From: Clostridium chromiireducens
GTDB taxonomy: Bacteria > Bacillota > Clostridia > Clostridiales > Clostridiaceae
Assembly: GCF_002029255.1 (NCBI RefSeq)
Contig: NZ_MZGT01000015.1
Coordinates: 21,362-85,361, forward strand
Reading direction: 5' to 3'
DNA: 64,000 nt
Both the position numbers and the translations under genes were made by a program. This document shows, piece after piece, positions 34,394 to 42,333 of the stretch. Under the pieces are notes generated by a model that was given only the letters and a program-made list of their open reading frames with translations, was not told the DNA's origin and ran no database searches. Within the stretch, counting starts at the first letter, position 1. The number at the start of each line of letters is the position of its first letter.

Positions 34394-34801
34394 ATGATAT
34401 TAAATTGGAACAATACATTCGCAGTAGGGAATAATAATATTGATGAACAGCATAAAGAATTATTTTATCGATTGAATAAATTATTAGAAGCTATGAAGGA
34501 AGGAAAGGGTAAAGGCGAAGTAATTACAACTTTAGATTTTCTTGAGGAATATGTGGTTAAACATTTTACAGATGAAGAGGAAATTCAAAGGAAGAATAAT
34601 TATCCCAAATTGAATATACAACATAAACAACATGAAGAATTTAAAAATGAGCTGAAAGAATTGAGAAGAACTTTTGAAAGTACTGGAGTATCATCATTAT
34701 TTGTAATAAATACACAACAAAAGATGGTTAAATGGTGCAAAGATCATATTATGAGTTCTGATAAAGAATTAGGTAACTTTCTAATGAAAAATACTAAATA
34801 A
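34394..34801 (+). CDS. Bacteriohemerythrin
   Basis: The 135-residue four-helix protein binds O2 at a non-haem di-iron site and is common in clostridial oxygen response. Ligands visible are H20 (DEQHKELF), H57 and E61 (KHFTDEE), H80 (QHEEF), H118 and D123 (HIMSSDKEL). The fifth His of the usual HxxxH pair appears shifted: after YP the family has His at the +6 position, but here that position is Gln76 and His77 follows, giving HxxH. The di-iron site may be altered or the helix register adjusted. GGAGGGG precedes the ATG. It is a single gene near signalling genes. Confidence 0.92.
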   Translation: MILNWNNTFAVGNNNIDEQHKELFYRLNKLLEAMKEGKGKGEVITTLDFLEEYVVKHFTDEEEIQRKNNYPKLNIQHKQHEEFKNELKELRRTFESTGVSSLFVINTQQKMVKWCKDHIMSSDKELGNFLMKNTK

Positions 34802-34979
34802 ACAAGAAAATTCAATAAGAAATATTAATTATATTTGAGCTGAAAGTTATATATATAAGTTTAACTTTCAGCCCTTTAACATTGCTAAAATATTGATTGA
34901 CGTATGTAATTGGAGTATGTAAAATTAGGGTAAATAAAAAAACAAAATCCAGAATAGTAAACAAATGAGGTGGATTTAT

Positions 34980-36068
34980 ATGAAGAATAATTTACTATAC
35001 TCCGAAGGAAATAAAGAAAATAATAAATTTTCAAGAACTTTTTTGAGTGAAAAATTATCTGGAATTAAAAATATAATTAAACATAGAATAAAAAATGTAA
35101 AATCGGAAAATAAAGAAGATCTTAATTTAGAATCAGCAAAAAAGCAATTTGAAGAATTTAAGGCTAAAAAACTTGAACTTGAAAGATATGAAACTGAGTT
35201 ATTAAAATATGATGATGAAATAAAGGATATGGATTATTGCTTAATAACATCTAATGATCTAAACTCAGTTATTAATTGCAAAAAGAATAGTTTATACCAA
35301 AGATTTTTTGAATATAAAAATATACACATTGATGTAAAAGCTATAAATGGATTAATATTTTTTGACAAGGAAAGTCTTGCCGAGATAGAAGCAATTATAG
35401 ATAAATTAGATAAAGACGAAATAACTATTGAAAAAACATATGAAATACATAAATTTAGTGTTGAAAAAATATGTGATTTATATATAAGTTATGAGGATGA
35501 AAAGTATATAATAAAAAATATAGAGCCTTTGAATAAAGAAATATTGGGAACATTAAATGAAATTGCTAGTAAGTATGAAGAATATCATTTACAGAATAGG
35601 GAAATCAGAGATCATTTTATTAAAGCTTTTTCAGATGCAAAGCATGAGCTGAATATTGCAAGCCCTTGGATGAATAATTATGTTGTTAATGAAAATTTAA
35701 TAGAGATGATGGAAGGTTTACTTACAAGAGGAGGAGCTATCAAAATTATCTATGGCATAGGGGAGAATAGTTCATCGTATCACTTTAAAAGAGAAAATAG
35801 TAATAAGAATAAAAATAGTGATAGAATAGCTAAAAAATTAGAAGAAAAATTTAAACATTATGGGAATAGATTTAAGATAAGAAAAGTTAATTCTCATAAT
35901 AAGCTTTTAATCTGTGATGAAAGCTATTATATAGAAACAAGTTTTAATTTATTATCTTTTTCAGGAGAATATGATAGCGATTCAAAGGATACTAGAGACG
36001 AAGGAGCAACGTTTAGCACAAACACCGAAGTAATAAAAGATTTAAGGAGCAGGTATTTTAATTTCTAA
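34980..36068 (+). CDS. PLD-like (HKD) domain protein
   Basis: The 362-residue soluble protein has a Lys/Glu-rich coiled-coil N-terminal half (about 30-210), then a single phospholipase D-like domain. The strand HELNIASPWMNNYVV is followed by GGAIKIIYGIG and the catalytic HKD motif HNKLLICDE (H306, K308, D313) with downstream ETSFNLLSFSGE. Single-HKD proteins usually dimerise; members include nucleases (Nuc, BfiI) and lipid enzymes. A nuclease role, possibly in defence or repair, is possible but unproven. ATG 34980 follows GAGGTGG; the ATG at 34965 lies before that site. Confidence 0.75.
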   Translation: MKNNLLYSEGNKENNKFSRTFLSEKLSGIKNIIKHRIKNVKSENKEDLNLESAKKQFEEFKAKKLELERYETELLKYDDEIKDMDYCLITSNDLNSVINCKKNSLYQRFFEYKNIHIDVKAINGLIFFDKESLAEIEAIIDKLDKDEITIEKTYEIHKFSVEKICDLYISYEDEKYIIKNIEPLNKEILGTLNEIASKYEEYHLQNREIRDHFIKAFSDAKHELNIASPWMNNYVVNENLIEMMEGLLTRGGAIKIIYGIGENSSSYHFKRENSNKNKNSDRIAKKLEEKFKHYGNRFKIRKVNSHNKLLICDESYYIETSFNLLSFSGEYDSDSKDTRDEGATFSTNTEVIKDLRSRYFNF

Positions 36069-36072
36069 TTGT

Positions 36073-36237
36073 TAAGGCACATTCAAAAAAATAACAAGTC
36101 CATTTGCCAGCCTATTTTCCATCATCCTTCGTCACCAAATTGACCTAATAGGCCCGCTATGAGGGCAATTTACCTCCTTGCCTGATGAAAAATAATCATG
36201 GCAACTTTGGACTTGTTATTTATTTTCATGTGCCTAA
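36073..36237. repeat. MITE-like palindromic element, about 165 bp
   Basis: Imperfect terminal inverted repeats start with TAAGGCACAT (left) and end with ATGTGCCTA (right). Pairing continues through ATAACAAGTCCA and GGACTTGTTAT and through TTGCC and GGCAA, giving arms of about 35 bp. The core contains CCTAATAGGCCCGC and CCTCCTTGCCTGATG and is clearly richer in GC than the surroundings. There is no coding capacity. It looks like a small non-autonomous mobile element or a folded repeat family. Confidence 0.55.
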
Positions 36238-36241
36238 AAAG

Positions 36242-36266
36242 AAAGTGTTAATAGCACTTTTTTTTT
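36242..36266 (+). terminator. Terminator after PLD-like gene
   Basis: AAAGTG pairs with CACTTT around TTAATAG, with a run of nine T. It lies directly after the palindromic element. Confidence 0.7.
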
Positions 36267-36422
36267 GTAATTGTTTATTATTTAAAGTTTTTTTGTTTTG
36301 AATTTAATTTTATTAACTTTTTCCGTTATATTTACAATAATTTAATTAGATGGACATTATTTTCTTAATAGTGCAATAGATGGTATACTATAGAAATAAA
36401 CAATAAAAGGATGGTGTAAAGT

Positions 36423-38396
36423 ATGAGTAGATCAATATTAGAAGATCTGTCATATAATAATATATTTCTTAGAGATAGTAAGATGTTTTCAAGAAGCAAG
36501 GAACTTATTGAAAATACATTAGATATTATTCTTGTGGTTGATAAAGATGGCAGGATTCTTTATGGAAATAAGAAAGCGATTGAAATATATGGATATTCAT
36601 TTGATGAATTAACTAATTTAGATGTCTTTACTCTCAGAAATGAAGATACCAGGGAATTTACTCAAAAGCAATTAAATAAAGCATTAGATAGAGGAATAAG
36701 ATTTAAAACATACCACTACAGAAAAGATGGATCTAAGTTTCCAGTTGAAGTAAGATCTATATATAGCAACAAGAAATCTAAAGATATGGTAGTGAGTATT
36801 ATAAGAGATATTTCTGATATGGAGAAGGTATATAAAGATGCAAGAATATTTTCAATATCTTTAGATATAATTGATGATCCATTTATCATTTTTAATAAAG
36901 ATATGGATATTTCTTATTGGAGTAAGGGTGCAGAAACCACATTTGGCTTCAAAAAGGAAGAAGTTATAGGAAAAAATATGAGTGAATTACTTTCAGAAGA
37001 GATATTAGAAGAATCACGAAAATTAATAGACATGCTTTCTCAAGGCAAAATAGTTAAGGATTATGAAACTGTAAGATTTGCTAAGGATGGAACTATAGTA
37101 AATCTTTCGATTTCGGCATCTCCGATTTATGATGAAAATGGGGCTTTTTCAGGAGTAACTGCGATATATAGAGATATTACTGATAGAAAATTAATAGAGA
37201 AGAAACTTGTTGAAAAGTGTGAACAATTGGAATTATTAAAGGAAAGGGCAGAATATGCCAATAAAGCGAAGTCAATATTTTTAGCTAATATAAGTCATGA
37301 GCTAAGAACGCCAATGAATGGTATTCTTGCAGGATTACAACTTATCAAATTAGAAGATAACAATGAGGAGCAAGCAAAATATATTAAAATATTAAATGAC
37401 TCGGCTAATACTATGCTCAGAGTTATTAATAATCTATTAGATGTTTCTAAAATAGAATCTGGTGGATTTAAACTTAATAGTGAGAGGTTCAACTTAAGGG
37501 AAACAATAAATAATATTTATAATAGTCTTTTGATTACAGCAAATATTAAGGGGCTTGAAGTAATATATAATCTTGATCCCAATATTGATTTTGACATTAT
37601 TGGTGATCAGGTAAAGTTAAAAGAGATACTATCTAATCTAATCACTAATGCCGTTAGATTTACAAATCAAGGTTATGTATCTTTCAGAGTAAAAGTGATT
37701 TCACAAGATGAATATAGTGAAAAAATTGAATTTAGGATAAAGGATTCAGGTAATGGTATAGATGAGAACTTTAGAGATAGGATATTTAATGCTTTTAGCC
37801 AAGGGGATCTATCTACGAGAAATGAATATATTGGTGTAGGATTAAGCTTATCGATCTCAAAGCATTTTGCAGCACTTATGAATGGTGATATATGTTTTGA
37901 AAAAAATGAAGATAAAGGATCCACGTTCATTTTTACCTGTGAATTTCAAAAAAATAAAACTAAGAAACATAGGTTAAAAACAAATAGTATGAGTAATAAT
38001 AAAATCACAAGGGAGAAGATTGATCAAGATAAAGTGATTTTATATGTTGAAGATAATTTAATTAGTCAAGAGGTCATGGAGAGTATAATTAAAAGCAAAG
38101 GTTATAAATATATTGCTGCATATAATGGAAATGAAGCTTTACATATATTGAGAAATAATAAGGTTGATATAATATTGATGGATATACAAATGCCAGAATT
38201 AAATGGTTTTGAAACAACAAAGATTATTAGAGACGAGGGATTAGGAGGAAAACATATACCAATTATTGCAATCACTGCATATTCAATGCGCGAAGATAAA
38301 GAAAAATGTATTCAAGCAAATATGGATGATTATTTAGTAAAACCATTTGAAGTAGAAAAATTATATGAAATTATTGAGTTCAATTTAAGAAAATAA
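36423..38396 (+). CDS. PAS-PAS hybrid sensor histidine kinase with receiver
   Basis: The 657-residue soluble protein has two PAS domains (about 20-130 and 140-260), HisKA with phospho-acceptor H292 (ISHELRTPMNG), HATPase_c and a C-terminal receiver with D587 (ILMDIQMPELNG). The HATPase N-box reads NLITNAV, with G1 DSGNGI and the unusual G2 GVGLSLS in place of GTGLGL. There is no membrane segment, so it senses an internal signal such as redox state or a ligand. It closely resembles the kinase at 42334-44328 and may be its paralogue. AGGATG lies 9 bases before the ATG. A terminator follows, so it is transcribed alone. Confidence 0.93.
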   Translation: MSRSILEDLSYNNIFLRDSKMFSRSKELIENTLDIILVVDKDGRILYGNKKAIEIYGYSFDELTNLDVFTLRNEDTREFTQKQLNKALDRGIRFKTYHYRKDGSKFPVEVRSIYSNKKSKDMVVSIIRDISDMEKVYKDARIFSISLDIIDDPFIIFNKDMDISYWSKGAETTFGFKKEEVIGKNMSELLSEEILEESRKLIDMLSQGKIVKDYETVRFAKDGTIVNLSISASPIYDENGAFSGVTAIYRDITDRKLIEKKLVEKCEQLELLKERAEYANKAKSIFLANISHELRTPMNGILAGLQLIKLEDNNEEQAKYIKILNDSANTMLRVINNLLDVSKIESGGFKLNSERFNLRETINNIYNSLLITANIKGLEVIYNLDPNIDFDIIGDQVKLKEILSNLITNAVRFTNQGYVSFRVKVISQDEYSEKIEFRIKDSGNGIDENFRDRIFNAFSQGDLSTRNEYIGVGLSLSISKHFAALMNGDICFEKNEDKGSTFIFTCEFQKNKTKKHRLKTNSMSNNKITREKIDQDKVILYVEDNLISQEVMESIIKSKGYKYIAAYNGNEALHILRNNKVDIILMDIQMPELNGFETTKIIRDEGLGGKHIPIIAITAYSMREDKEKCIQANMDDYLVKPFEVEKLYEIIEFNLRK

Positions 38397-38402
38397 ATTT
38401 AG

Positions 38403-38437
38403 AAAAAACAGTACTTAGAAATACGTACTGTTTTTTT
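38403..38437 (+). terminator. Terminator of first hybrid kinase
   Basis: ACAGTAC and GTACTGT form the stem, extended by A/T pairs, followed by seven T. Confidence 0.88.
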
Positions 38438-38703
38438 AATTTAAAGATTAAGTTTATTTAAGGTATAGTGAATAAATTCCATAAATACAAGTATTATTTA
38501 AATATTGATTTTAAAACATATAATTGAAAAAGTCGAATTATAAGCGAAAATGCAATATAAAATAAATTGAATGAATAAAAATACAATGATATTATTTATG
38601 TAACGAACGTTATATAGAAATTTATAGTAATTAATGTAAATTAAAAGGGAATAATATAAGATTATTAACTTTAAAAAAATAATTTACGAGAGGAGTAAGC
38701 ATT
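38438..38703. other. Upstream region of TetR gene
   Basis: AT-rich promoter region of the TetR-family gene. Apart from the operator candidate at 38601-38612 no further feature is evident. Confidence 0.4.
38601..38612. promoter_or_regulatory. Palindromic operator candidate of TetR gene
   Basis: TAACGAACGTTA has perfect 5-bp arms around AA, set in an otherwise AT-only context about 90 bases before the TetR start. Such AACG/CGTT palindromes are typical of TetR-type operators. Confidence 0.5.
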
Positions 38704-39285
38704 TTGGAAAATGCAACAAGAGATAAAATATTTTATACATCTTTTAAGCTTTTCTTGGAAAATGGATATGAAGCAACTAATATCAGAGACATTTGTAAGG
38801 AAGTAGGAGTAAAAGCGTCAACAGTATATTTTTATTATAAATCTAAACAAGATTTATTTTTCTATATCTATGACGAGATTTGCAATGATTACATAAACTT
38901 TCTGCAAAGTGTGAAAGAATTTGAACAGGAAATCTCAATAAAAGAAAAATTATATATTTTACTAAAAAAGAAATTAGAGTACTATATTTCTGATATATCC
39001 AAAAGGAAATTCATCTTTAGATGTCACTTGTTTCCGCCAGAGGAAATATCAAATGTAATACGAGAAAAATATAAGTTTTATACAGGAGAGGAAAATAAAA
39101 TAATTTTAGAAATTATTGGTTTGGATCAATATAAAGATAAATTTATAAATGATAATATTGAGGATTATCTAATAAAGTGTAAAAAATTAGAGAATTATTT
39201 ACTTTATGAAATGATAACTTCAAATATAAAGGTAAATGATGAGGCTATTGCTAGGTTATGGGATATATATTTTGAGCTGATGTAA
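38704..39285 (+). CDS. TetR-family transcriptional regulator
   Basis: The 193-residue protein has the N-terminal TetR helix-turn-helix (about 5-55): RDKIFYTSFKLFLENGYEATNIRDICKEVGVKASTVYFYYKSKQDLF. The C-terminal 140 residues are the ligand domain, without a recognised subfamily. The start is TTG 38704, nine bases after AGGAG; no in-frame ATG fits. Its stop lies about 90 bases before the GGDEF gene that it may regulate along with itself. Confidence 0.88.
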   Translation: MENATRDKIFYTSFKLFLENGYEATNIRDICKEVGVKASTVYFYYKSKQDLFFYIYDEICNDYINFLQSVKEFEQEISIKEKLYILLKKKLEYYISDISKRKFIFRCHLFPPEEISNVIREKYKFYTGEENKIILEIIGLDQYKDKFINDNIEDYLIKCKKLENYLLYEMITSNIKVNDEAIARLWDIYFELM

Positions 39286-39374
39286 TGTTAAAAGAAGAAT
39301 GTCACTATAAATTTTATAAAAAGTTTCTATGGTATGGGTTTAAATATATTTCGTTTAAAAAAGGGAGGGTATAT

Positions 39375-40469
39375 ATGGAGATAATTAATCAAGTAAAAGA
39401 AAGGCTATCTATTTTTAAAAATTTGTATGATGTTATAAGAATTGTTGATCCTTTAAAAAAACAAACAACCATCTTAAAAGATAATGAAATACAACAATTA
39501 AAAGGAACATGTTATGCCCTATGGAGAAAGGATACCTTTTGCGAAAATTGTATATCAATGAGAGCATATTTAAATAACGATACATTCGTAAAACTTGAAT
39601 ACGACCAAGAGAAAATTGTTTTAATAACTGCAACACCAGTGGAAATAGAAGGAAAAATATATATTATGGAAATATTAAAGGATATCACTAAAAACGGAAG
39701 TGCACTGCATAAATTAACTGAAAACTCTTACTGTGTAGAAGAGATGATTAGCTCTATAAACGAAAAGGTAGTTAAAGATGAATTAACAGGATTATATAAT
39801 CGAAGGTATATAAATGAGAGGCTGCCTGCAGACGTTAAAAATAGCAAACTTAGTAACATACCATTATCTGTTATCATGGCTGATATAGATTTCTTTAAAA
39901 ATATAAATGATAAATATGGACATGTTATTGGAGATAAGATATTAACTGATTTCTCCAATTTAATACTTAACTCAATAAGAAACAACTCAGACTGGGTAGG
40001 TCGTTTTGGAGGAGAAGAATTCATAATTGTGTTAAATGGGACCGAGTCAAAGAATGCCTATTTAGTTGCGGAAAAGATAAGGAAATTAGTTGAAGATAAA
40101 GTATTTACTTATGAAGATATTGAAATTAATATAACAGCAAGCTTTGGGGTATATAGTGTTAAAGATAACAATATAAGTATCTCAGATGTGTTATTAAATG
40201 TGGATAGAAATTTATATAAAGCCAAAGCTAGTGGTAGAAATAGAACAATCATAGATGAAGGAACATGTGAAGAGAGACTTGAGGGGATAAAACAAAAATC
40301 TATCAAGCTAGTTGAACTGAATAGACATATAAATGAGATAAGAGAACTTTTAAATGAAGCATGTTGCATGACTGCGACTGAAGAATCTATAAACGATAGA
40401 TTACTTATTAGTCAATATTTAGATGAACTAATAGTTCAATACATGAAAGATTTAAATAATTTAAATTAG
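39375..40469 (+). CDS. GGDEF diguanylate cyclase
   Basis: The 364-residue soluble protein has an N-terminal PAS-like region (about 5-125) with cysteines (CYALWRKDTFCENC), then a GGDEF domain starting DELTGLYNRRYINERL. The active site is intact: GGEEF at residues 212-216. The inhibitory I-site RxxD is not in the normal place; the sequence before it reads RNNSD (RxxxD), so product inhibition may be missing. The Cys-containing N-terminal part could sense redox or metal. I start at ATG 39375 behind GGGAGGG; the ATG at 39285 overlaps the TetR stop but has no binding site. It makes c-di-GMP from two GTP. Confidence 0.9.
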   Translation: MEIINQVKERLSIFKNLYDVIRIVDPLKKQTTILKDNEIQQLKGTCYALWRKDTFCENCISMRAYLNNDTFVKLEYDQEKIVLITATPVEIEGKIYIMEILKDITKNGSALHKLTENSYCVEEMISSINEKVVKDELTGLYNRRYINERLPADVKNSKLSNIPLSVIMADIDFFKNINDKYGHVIGDKILTDFSNLILNSIRNNSDWVGRFGGEEFIIVLNGTESKNAYLVAEKIRKLVEDKVFTYEDIEINITASFGVYSVKDNNISISDVLLNVDRNLYKAKASGRNRTIIDEGTCEERLEGIKQKSIKLVELNRHINEIRELLNEACCMTATEESINDRLLISQYLDELIVQYMKDLNNLN

Positions 40470-40530
40470 AGTTCATTGGTAAAGAAGAAAATAAAAGTAA
40501 ACCTACATAAGGAGCGCAAAGAATTTTAGT

Positions 40531-42240
40531 ATGAAAATAAAAAATAATGATTTAGATTATACAGAAATACTTGAAAAGTATAAGAAGGTAGTAGATGAAG
40601 TAAGTATTGCAGTTTGGGAGTGGAATATTAAGGAAGATAAGTTTTTTGCCTCAAATGAATGGGAAAAAATCACCGAATGTCATTTTAATAATTTGTTTGA
40701 TTTTATCGGAAAAATAGTAATACATGAGGATAGAGAAAGAGCTATAAATGATTTGAACTTTTTTATTGAAGGAAAAATATCTTTTTATAGAAGCCAATTT
40801 AGAATTATAACTGAAAAGAATCAAGAGAAATGGATATTCTTCAAAGGAAATATGGTAAAAGACGAGAACGGAGAAGTAATAAGCCTATTTGGAGTGGCAA
40901 GTGATATTACTGAAGTAAAGAAGACTCAAAAGATATCTAGTGAAAGTGTATATTATGATTCTCTTACTAAACTTCCGAATAGAGTTTTATTTCTAATGGA
41001 TATTAAAGATATTTTAGATAAGACCATCAAGCTTAATAAAGAAGGAGCAATAATTTTTATAGATTTAGATAATTTTAAAGCTATAAACGATACTTTAGGC
41101 CATGATTATGGGGATTTGATGCTAAAAGTTTTTTCACAACTATTAAGTATATGTGTTAAGGACTATGGTAGGGTGTATAGAGTTGGTGGAGATGAATTTA
41201 TAGTTCTTATAGAAAAAATAAATTCCATAGAAAACTTAAAAAAGTTTTGTGATACATTATTAAACTATTGCAAAAAACCATTTGAACTTAATGAAAAACA
41301 GATATATGTGACAGCAAGTATAGGAATATCGCTTTTCCCACAAGATAGTGCTGATATGAATGATTTGATGAGATTTGCAGACTTAGCAATGTTTAAATCT
41401 AAAGAATATGGGAAAAATACATATACATTTTTTGAGGAAGCTTTAAGTAAAGCCTATTCACGAAGGATACTGATTGAAGTTGAATTAAAAGAATCAATTA
41501 AAAATGAAGAGCTATTCATTGTATATCAGCCACAAGTTGATGCTTTAGAAAATAGGATAGTCGCATTTGAAGCTTTGCTAAGATGGAACAGCAAAAAACT
41601 GGGATTTGTATCCCCTGCGGAATTCATACCTATAGCAGAGGAAAGCGGGATAATAGTAGATATAGGTGAATGGGTATTAGATAAAGTCTGTAAAAAGATT
41701 CGTGAATTTAAGGATAAAAAATATGAATTTAACAATATAGCAGTCAATGTTTCTCCTATTCAGATTAAAGAGACGAATTTTAAGGATAAGATAATAAAAG
41801 TTTGTAAAGAAAATGAGATACCTTTAAATTTGCTTGAAATAGAAATAACAGAAAGCACTTTGATTAAATTAAATAATCAAAAAATTGCTGACTTACATGA
41901 GCTTATAAATAAAGATATAAATATCTCTATTGATGATTTCGGGACAGGTTATTCCTCATTAAGTTATCTAACAGTTTTACCTATAAATACTCTTAAAATA
42001 GACAAATCTTTTATAGATAACATTGAAAGCGAAAAAAATAGAGCTGTAATAGAATGTATTTTAAATCTATCTAAAAGCTTAAAATATAAGGTCATAGCTG
42101 AGGGAGTTGAATTAAGGGAACAACTTCAAGTGCTAATGAATTTGGGATGTAATGTAATTCAAGGGTACTATTTTAGTAAACCAGTTTGTGAAGATGAACT
42201 TGAAGAAATGATGAAAATCAATAAAAGCATATCAAATTAA
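40531..42240 (+). CDS. PAS-GGDEF-EAL bifunctional c-di-GMP protein
   Basis: The 569-residue soluble protein has PAS/PAC (about 15-130), GGDEF (about 145-305; GGDEF at 219-223 is intact) and EAL (about 320-565). In the EAL part E347 (FEALLRW), EITEST, DDFGTGYSSLSYL, KIDKSFIDN and IAEGVE are all intact. Both cyclase and phosphodiesterase activity are therefore possible. In such proteins one activity usually dominates, set by the PAS input. It follows the GGDEF gene by 61 bases and probably shares its transcript, which gives a make-and-break pair. Confidence 0.93.
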   Translation: MKIKNNDLDYTEILEKYKKVVDEVSIAVWEWNIKEDKFFASNEWEKITECHFNNLFDFIGKIVIHEDRERAINDLNFFIEGKISFYRSQFRIITEKNQEKWIFFKGNMVKDENGEVISLFGVASDITEVKKTQKISSESVYYDSLTKLPNRVLFLMDIKDILDKTIKLNKEGAIIFIDLDNFKAINDTLGHDYGDLMLKVFSQLLSICVKDYGRVYRVGGDEFIVLIEKINSIENLKKFCDTLLNYCKKPFELNEKQIYVTASIGISLFPQDSADMNDLMRFADLAMFKSKEYGKNTYTFFEEALSKAYSRRILIEVELKESIKNEELFIVYQPQVDALENRIVAFEALLRWNSKKLGFVSPAEFIPIAEESGIIVDIGEWVLDKVCKKIREFKDKKYEFNNIAVNVSPIQIKETNFKDKIIKVCKENEIPLNLLEIEITESTLIKLNNQKIADLHELINKDINISIDDFGTGYSSLSYLTVLPINTLKIDKSFIDNIESEKNRAVIECILNLSKSLKYKVIAEGVELREQLQVLMNLGCNVIQGYYFSKPVCEDELEEMMKINKSISN

Positions 42241-42333
42241 TTGTACACTTGAGGATAAACGTGTCCTTATAACAATACAATGTTAAGTTCCGATCTGCTA
42301 CATTGATGCATTTAAAGCTTGGGGGTAAAAGGG

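Noticed and set aside
39285..39374. Start of the GGDEF gene at the TetR stop codon (TAATG)
   Set aside because: The 30 extra residues show no domain sense and the start has no ribosome binding site, while ATG 39375 has GGGAGGG at normal distance.
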